Positions 58,721-64,000 of a DNA stretch of 64,000 nucleotides are shown one piece after another; position 1 is the stretch's first letter; each line of letters opens with the position of its first letter. The translations under genes and the position numbers were made by a program. The stretch lies in contig OY365806.1 of the NCBI GenBank assembly GCA_959347315.1, positions 26,759,015-26,823,014 of the forward strand, in the 5' to 3' direction. Under the pieces are notes generated by a model. That model ran no database searches. It was not told the DNA's origin and saw only the letters and a list, made by a program, of their open reading frames with translations. Source of the DNA: Bimastos eiseni. Its lineage: Eukaryota > Annelida > Clitellata > Crassiclitellata > Lumbricidae.

Positions 58721-58724
58721 CCCA

Positions 58725-58775
58725 CCTAATAGGTTACAAAACCTATTATTAACCTATGATTAGGTTACAAAATCA
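58725..58775. repeat. AATAGGTTACAAAA repeats and hairpin
   Basis: AATAGGTTACAAAACCTATT is a small hairpin at about 58729-58748, and TAGGTTACAAAATC recurs 30 bases on. It is near the virus-like element and could be part of it. Confidence 0.45.
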
Positions 58776-58890
58776 CCAAAAACCACAACGACCCACATCA
58801 TGGTTCTAATACCAACCAAATAGACCACCAGAAAAATGAGCCACAAACCATGGTCAAAACGTTCGCCAATAGGTCACAAGTCACGGGAAT

Positions 58891-59066
58891 TTCCAATAGT
58901 TTCGATGATGAGTCATCACGTGACCACCAAGTCCTCATTATCAACCCAGGAATTAAATGACTCAGGATAACCAAGCCATTCCAATAGTTTCGATGATGAG
59001 TCATCACGTGACCACCAAGTCTTCATTATCAGCCCAGGAATTAAATGACTCAGGATGACCCAACCA
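58891..59066. repeat. 88-bp tandem duplication
   Basis: TTCCAATAGTTTCGATGATG starts at 58891 and again at 58979, and the two units are almost identical. Each contains GATGAGTCATC, a palindrome including the AP-1-type TGAGTCA, followed at once by CACGTGAC, an E-box. It lies about 100 bases from the integrase relic. Confidence 0.9.
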
Positions 59067-59162
59067 TTTCACCAGCGACTTGTTTCCCCTTTTCCTGATA
59101 ACTTTTTCTATTCTAAATATTTCTTAAGTAGTCTTCTGTAGATCCTGTTCGTGAAATGAGCC

Positions 59163-59938
59163 CTATATTTCCTCACCATTATAATCAGTGATCTTATAAG
59201 TTGGTGGATCCGTGTATTGAATCTTTGAAATTGTGAAGATCTCTTCCGTCCATCTCGGTGAAAAACCTTTTTCAAAGATGTTCTTCTTCTTCGTTATTCT
59301 AACTTTATCAACGATCGAAGACCTGGGTATAATAGGTTCCGAGATCTCATCACCGTATAAGTTCATCCAAACTACCTTTTCATTCATTTTCAAACTAGCT
59401 TTAGTGGGTGTCATTTTAATGGAAGAATGCCTAGTTTCATTATAATTACTAACCATTTCATCCAACACATCGATATATCGTCTAGTTGAATTAGCTGTAA
59501 AATACTTAAAAATTTTTTCATGCATTGTTCTATTCCAACGCTCAACAACGCACGACTTTCCTTCGTTCTCCGTAGAATACAACTCGACTAATTTCTTAAA
59601 GTCTTTATCACAAAATTCTTTATCTTTATCCACCCAAACCTTGCCTGGTCTTCTACCGCTCTCGAATATTTTCACGAAGCCACTATCCGTAAATTTCCAC
59701 TCTTATCATTTAATGGTACAATCCAATCGTACTTGGAAAACACATCTATCACGGTTAACAGGTATTTCACGCCATCGTTATCTTTAGCGAAAGCCTGCAT
59801 ATCGACCAGATCAGCTGCCCAAATCTCATCTATTCCACTTACGTACACCTTTCTCTTTCTAAAATGCCTTACTACTGGTCTATGCAATTCATTCGCTAAT
59901 TGATTTGTCCATTTCAGATCGGGTTGTAATTTTAAGCT
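59163..59938 (-). pseudogene. Retroviral-type (rve) integrase, frame-broken
   Basis: The enzyme family joins linear element DNA to the host chromosome. It reads in two pieces. The upstream piece (about 59938-59672, no ATG; the frame opens after a stop near 59960) contains DEIWAADLVDM, which holds the first catalytic Asp, and TVIDVFSKYDW. It stops at 59672. The downstream piece (59675-59163, in another frame) has KVWVDKDKEFC with the second Asp, and CVVERWNRTMHEKIF with the Glu, then a C-terminal region. All three catalytic residues are present, but split across the break near 59680-59700. It resembles proteins often named after worm F54H12.3. The plus-strand frame 59233-59445 is a shadow. Confidence 0.85.
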
Positions 59939-60376
59939 TTTTTTAAACCTAACCCGAGACTAGCTTTAGTAGATAATATAGGTTTGACTATAGCCCTCTC
60001 AAATCTCTCTCGTAAGCTTGGATTAGGTATATTATTCAATTCATTAATCATTGCTCTATCGGCGACATTCCTAGGAGCCGTATCAGAGTGCTGGTTGTAA
60101 GCTAAATCATGATAATATGCAGCGTTGTCAATTTTGTCAACAGGTTTCGACCAATCTTTAGGAGTTCCATCAAAATTCAATCTCAAATCCAGTCTAGTTC
60201 CAGGACCCGTAAACTGATGTTCTGGAAAATGCATCTCACCTGGAAATTTAGCCCATGGTAACTTAATACCGCTTGTAACCGAATTTAGAGATCCAACTAG
60301 ATCGACACCTTGTGCTGCTTTCACGAACTGTGACTTTGTTTTTCCGGTCTTCGTAAAATGAATTAGGGCAAGCTAA
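59930..60376 (-). pseudogene. Parvovirus-type phospholipase A2-like frame
   Basis: A minus-strand open frame with a calcium-loop-like FTGPGT and a His-Asp catalytic motif AAYYHDLAY about 35 residues later. That is the layout of the phospholipase A2 domain that helps small viruses leave endosomes. The frame has no ATG upstream of the domain (it opens after a stop near 60375), so the N-terminus is missing or starts in lost sequence. It ends at a TAA at about 59930, immediately after an A7 run, where the integrase frame takes over. No intact product is likely. Confidence 0.75.
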
Positions 60377-60577
60377 GCTTTATCCTGAAGTATTACTTAG
60401 ATGCTATTTTTATACAATGCTACAGGTTTTAAATTATTTTTAGGAGATACATTATGACCATGTTCAGGTTCAGTTCGAATGAACCGCTCTTCACTCTCAT
60501 TCAGTCATGCCATTTTTAGTTGAACGTATTACTGTATGCCATAATACCGTTTATTTTTTTTATTTGTCGTTTTAATG

Positions 60578-60845
60578 CGTGGTGCTTCTGCGGCCGAAAT
60601 TTCGGCCACACAACATACTGAACGTTTCTTACGCGGCCAAAGGTTTTTAGCATGTTACGAAAAAGAACTCTGACCCTAACGCACCCTCTCTACGCCTGAT
60701 CTGACTGACCGATTCTCAATGCCTAAACTGACCACCATGACGACTATCTGATTTTTAGGCGTTTTCAATAAAGCGCATGCGCCAAAGGCTGCTTGCGCAA
60801 AGGTATTCAACCGCTAAATGTTTACATGCTCAGCCGTAGAAGTAA
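60578..60845 (+). repeat. Dispersed element with GACCCTAAC core, copy 2
   Basis: Includes a perfect palindrome GGCCGAAATTTCGGCC (about 60591-60606), the core CTGACCCTAACGCACCCTCT and the landmark GCGCATGCGCCAAAGG. It ends near CAGCCGTAGAAG, a rough inverted match to the start CTTCTGCGGCCG. Same family as 40630-40910. Confidence 0.55.
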
Positions 60846-61162
60846 AATTTTCATTTGTATTTAGGCCGAATTATATGGTGCAGAAGATTTATCTTATTTC
60901 TTTTCTTTTGTAGATCAAGAAATTGCATGCGAGCCTCGTTCTGCTTACAGAGTCTGCTCTAAAGTCCTTCGTATCAATGCTGGTCATCGCACACTCTGAT
61001 TCCAATTACACTTAATGAGGTATTACAAGTGTTCACTTGTTTTCAGCTTGTCACCAGTTTTGTTTTTTAAGTCTAACATTTACAGGTGAAATATATAGGA
61101 TTTAGATTAATGATTGCCTGCTTGTTTTATCTGTGAAAAGCTATTATCAAATTTATTTATTT

Positions 61163-61357
61163 ATTACCGAAATTTGATACCGCCCTTCTTCCAACATTTT
61201 TTTTCAGAAGTGCATACACATGCCTCAATGGCGCAATTGCAGTTGTACTGCAAAGCAATTATGCGTGAAGGACATGCTCAAGGTCCCTACACAGTGACTC
61301 CTCGGACGATGGTCGAACCCGCTCGCTCAGCGCACACTGAACATTGCGCTGGCACCA
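61163..61357 (-). repeat. SINE family A, copy 3
   Basis: Reverse orientation: GATACCGCCCTTCTTCCAAC, GAAGGACATGCTCAAGGTCC, TGGTCGAACCCGCTC. The 5' tRNA end is cut short after GCGCTGGCACCAT. Confidence 0.85.
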
Positions 61358-63325
61358 TATGTCTGGCAGGGGCATGAGCTCCTGTACTTTCAAAAACTTA
61401 GAGAACAGGAGAGGTACACATGTTTTCAAAATTAGCATGATTTACATGAGTTTATTAATTACTTAAAGTTTGCTATCGGAGGGCTCAGCGGCTCCAGTTG
61501 TCATTCAGGATGCACTTTTACTCATTCACATTGACATAAGCATGTAAGTTATGATTTATATTGTAAGTTATGACTTACGTTTTAAACTGCTATTACTCTA
61601 GGCCTCTGGAATGATGTGCACGATTGTTGCTAGCATAATTTAATTATTGTTAAGAATTATAGGTCTAGCATTTTGATCGGTTTATGTCCTTCTGTCTTTC
61701 AATCAAATCAATCAATCAAAAATACTTGATACAGCGTCCCTTCAAGATATCTACTCAGAGGCAGCGCAAATCAAGTCTTCAAAATCAATCTAAAAGAATG
61801 AGAAATGCTGTATGTTTGTTAGGCTTAGAGCCATGCTTCTACAATAGAAAATGCTAAGTATATAGTGAATGTCTGCTCACTTGTGTGCTTGACGATTTAT
61901 TCTAAGATGTTTTGAAACATGAAGTCCTCTGTACTTCATACCCATGTCTGTCTCAGGGCTTGCTTCAGCACTGCTTTTCTTCTAATGTTATATTTGATTT
62001 GTCACTGAAGTCGAGTATTGATTAGTCATTTACAGTAACACTGTTCATACTGTTACAATAATTTCTTTAACTGTTCCTTAATTTTTTCCAGCTGATGAAT
62101 TACATCTTCGTTAGTCATGCTCCAAGCGCCTATCTACTTGATCAACTGAAATAGTGGCTGAATGTCGTCACTCTTAACTTAAATTGTGGCCAACTGCATG
62201 CTTCTGAATATAGAAAGGTTGGTAAATTTGTTACTATACTTTGTCAGGTAACCTAACAATGGCAATATCGCCTTATATGGCAATACAACTGTCCTAAAAT
62301 TTGGCTGATGTGCATTCAAACCTTATCAATGTGTGCTATGGGTGCGGTACGGACTGGATACTGTATCGATATAGTTCTCATGCTATGGGCATCATGCAAA
62401 TCAATGGATTCAACCGAGTCCATGAATTACTTAATTAATGTGGAGGTTTTATTATTTATTGTAACTTTCTTATTAAAATAGTTTTATAAATGTTGTGTAT
62501 TTATTATAATCATAAATCTCTTATTTGCTTCCCGCATGTACAGTAGATTGCTGAATTCATTAGATAGGAGTGAAAACAAAAAGGCGGCCCAGAAGGGTCA
62601 AATGACCCACTTAATAGGACCATTATCAGATTGCAGAACATTGTCATTAATTAAAAATTCAGGAATCAATATTGTTTTTTTCCAACGTTAGTGGGAGTAA
62701 AACTTTCTGATCAGTAAATTATCAGTTTTTACAAAGTTTATTTCAATTGCATTGGAAAAACGCATGTTAGAGTTTTAGCTCATAATTAAAACCCTAAATA
62801 TAGCTAACTATGTATAAGTGATATGTGAGTTCTTGTGCATATTTAAGAGCAAGTACCGTCAAGGCTTTTGCAAGTTCTTATCATGTAACTAGGTTTATGT
62901 TTGAATTTTGTTTATTTCTATTAGAGCAAAATATTTATTTTGTTTTTTGTTGAATTTATTTGTACAGCCTGTCTGAATGCATCACAAAGAAGGCCGATAA
63001 TCTGGAGCAGATAGGAATGCAGTTGCCCTCATTCAAAGCCTGAGCCAATTCAACGACGTGTCCTGTTTCTATGGCTTCATCTCTCATTATATGCGTTTTG
63101 GGGTGGCCATTGCGATGATAGCAGTGGACATATGATTGGAGATTTTTTGTTTTTTATGTAAAATTTCCCAATGCTGCCAAGTGAACTTGACTTTTTCTGC
63201 AGAGTGCAGTTTATGAAATTATGCCCACAGAGACAATAGCAAAACAAAAGCTTACATGTATTTTGTGTTTTGTAATTTAAACATTTCTTATGCACTACTT
63301 TGACCACGGACAATTCATTCATTCA
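61358..63325. other. Anonymous DNA with repeat D copy 3
   Basis: Bases 62576-62640 (CAGAAGGGTCAAATGACCCAC) are a reverse copy of dispersed repeat D. No gene was recognised in the rest. Confidence 0.45.
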
Positions 63326-63408
63326 TTTCCGAAATTTGATACCGCCCTTCTTCCAACATCTTTTTACTCAGAAGTGCATACACATGCCTCGACTGCGCAA
63401 TTGCCTCT
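63326..63408 (-). repeat. SINE family A, 3' tail fragment
   Basis: Only the 3' part (TTTCCGAAATTTGATACCGC, CCTTCTTCCAAC, AGAAGTGCATACACATGCCTCGAC) is present, as expected of a 5'-truncated retroposed copy. Confidence 0.82.
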
Positions 63409-63587
63409 TACTTATTGATCTTTTTGTTTACAGGACTGCCTTGATTAAGGCTTCTCAAACCTGTAAAAGGTCGGTTTGCCCTGTATGTGTAGTCGATATC
63501 CTGGCAGAGGGGTATAATATTCTCTTGTGACAGTACTTTAAAATGGCATTTGTTCAAGACATTTGCGGTTGAGAACAGTGCGAGGCA

Positions 63588-63872
63588 TGGAGCTCTGTTT
63601 CGCCTTCTTTGTTAGTGTTTTTCTCAATGCGGTTATTGTGAAGTTGAGCAACAGAGTATTTGTGGTTGACTTGTGTAAGCATTCTAGACTTTATTATATC
63701 TAGTAGAATTATTGTCTTGCTTAAACTGCTCTCAGAGAGCCCTGTGTCACATTTGTTAGTGGTTTTCTCAATACGATTATTGTGACGTGGAGCAGCAGAG
63801 TATTTGTGGTTGACTAGTGTAGGTGGGCTAGACTATATATGTTAGAATTATTGCCTTGTTTAAACTGCTAAA
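63588..63872. repeat. 144-bp tandem duplication
   Basis: Two units in a row share TTGTTAGTGTTTTTCTCAAT (63609; second at 63753), AGAGTATTTGTGGTTGACT, TAGAATTATTG and CTTAAACTGCT. They are roughly 85 percent alike by eye. No coding signal. Confidence 0.85.
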
Positions 63873-64000
63873 GGTGTGTGCAAGCTGTTAGAAATGGCAC
63901 TTTGAATAGGATTTCATTGTTATTCAGTTGTGGTCATTAGTTTAATCCATTAGCTAATGAACTGTCAGTAAATGACCAGCTGGCATATATGTCAGATCAA

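Larger units (their letters stand above)
59100..60380 (-). mobile_element. Polinton/adintovirus-like remnant
   Basis: A minus-strand pair of genes, phospholipase A2-like then retroviral-type integrase, with near-zero spacing. Integrases of this kind and parvovirus-type phospholipase domains are both known from Polinton/Maverick and adintovirus-type elements, from memory. No polymerase, ATPase or capsid gene and no terminal repeats were found, so this is at most a fragment. Placement in that group is an inference. Confidence 0.5.

Noticed and set aside
59233..59445. 70-codon plus-strand frame
   Set aside because: Shadow of the integrase on the minus strand.

Overview
This is AT-rich (roughly one third G+C by eye) nuclear DNA of an animal. 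No complete host gene can be recognised. There are no operons or ribosome binding sites. The coding-like tracts I can identify all come from mobile elements: hAT and mariner transposases, non-LTR retrotransposons, and a virus-like phospholipase/integrase element. The rest is tRNA-derived SINEs, short non-autonomous DNA transposons and microsatellites. The palindrome TAGGCCTA occurs about 24 times by eye, against roughly one expected from base composition. From memory this is a habit of some marine invertebrate genomes, echinoderms among them. I therefore suggest a marine invertebrate, possibly an echinoderm or other deuterostome, without being able to prove it.

Layout. 1-10 kb: a degenerate mariner with very long inverted ends (795-2000), a SINE, a CpG-rich promoter-like island (3.1-3.6 kb), stacked hairpins (5.3-5.6 kb), then a tRNA-SINE, a LINE 3' end and a second SINE (9.0-10.1 kb). 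10-16 kb: a TA-flanked element with 22-bp internal repeats, CATA and GAT/GAC microsatellites. 16-22 kb: two hAT-type elements, a SINE, a tandem-motif inverted repeat and an RTE-like LINE tail. 22-34 kb: mostly anonymous DNA with a CR1/L2-like LINE relic (26-27 kb), an inverted-repeat element (30.2-30.9 kb), an unrecognised 170-codon frame and a possible LTR. 36-39 kb: a nearly complete hAT transposon with its dead transposase. 39-53 kb: further transposase relics, four more hAT-type elements or ends, a GAGAGACAGA minisatellite, a mariner derivative that keeps only the DNA-binding domain, and several dispersed repeats. 56.8-57.3 kb: two adjacent long hairpins and a 15-bp tandem repeat. 58.9-60.4 kb: an 88-bp duplication beside a parvovirus-type phospholipase A2 frame and a broken retroviral-type integrase, probably a Polinton/adintovirus-like remnant. 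61-64 kb: SINE pieces and a 144-bp tandem duplication.

The features do not work together as a pathway. The window is an intergenic or intronic transposon graveyard. Its main interest lies in well-bounded elements with target-site duplications, in the phospholipase-integrase arrangement, and in repeated architectures: ends built from short tandem motifs, and paired hairpins.
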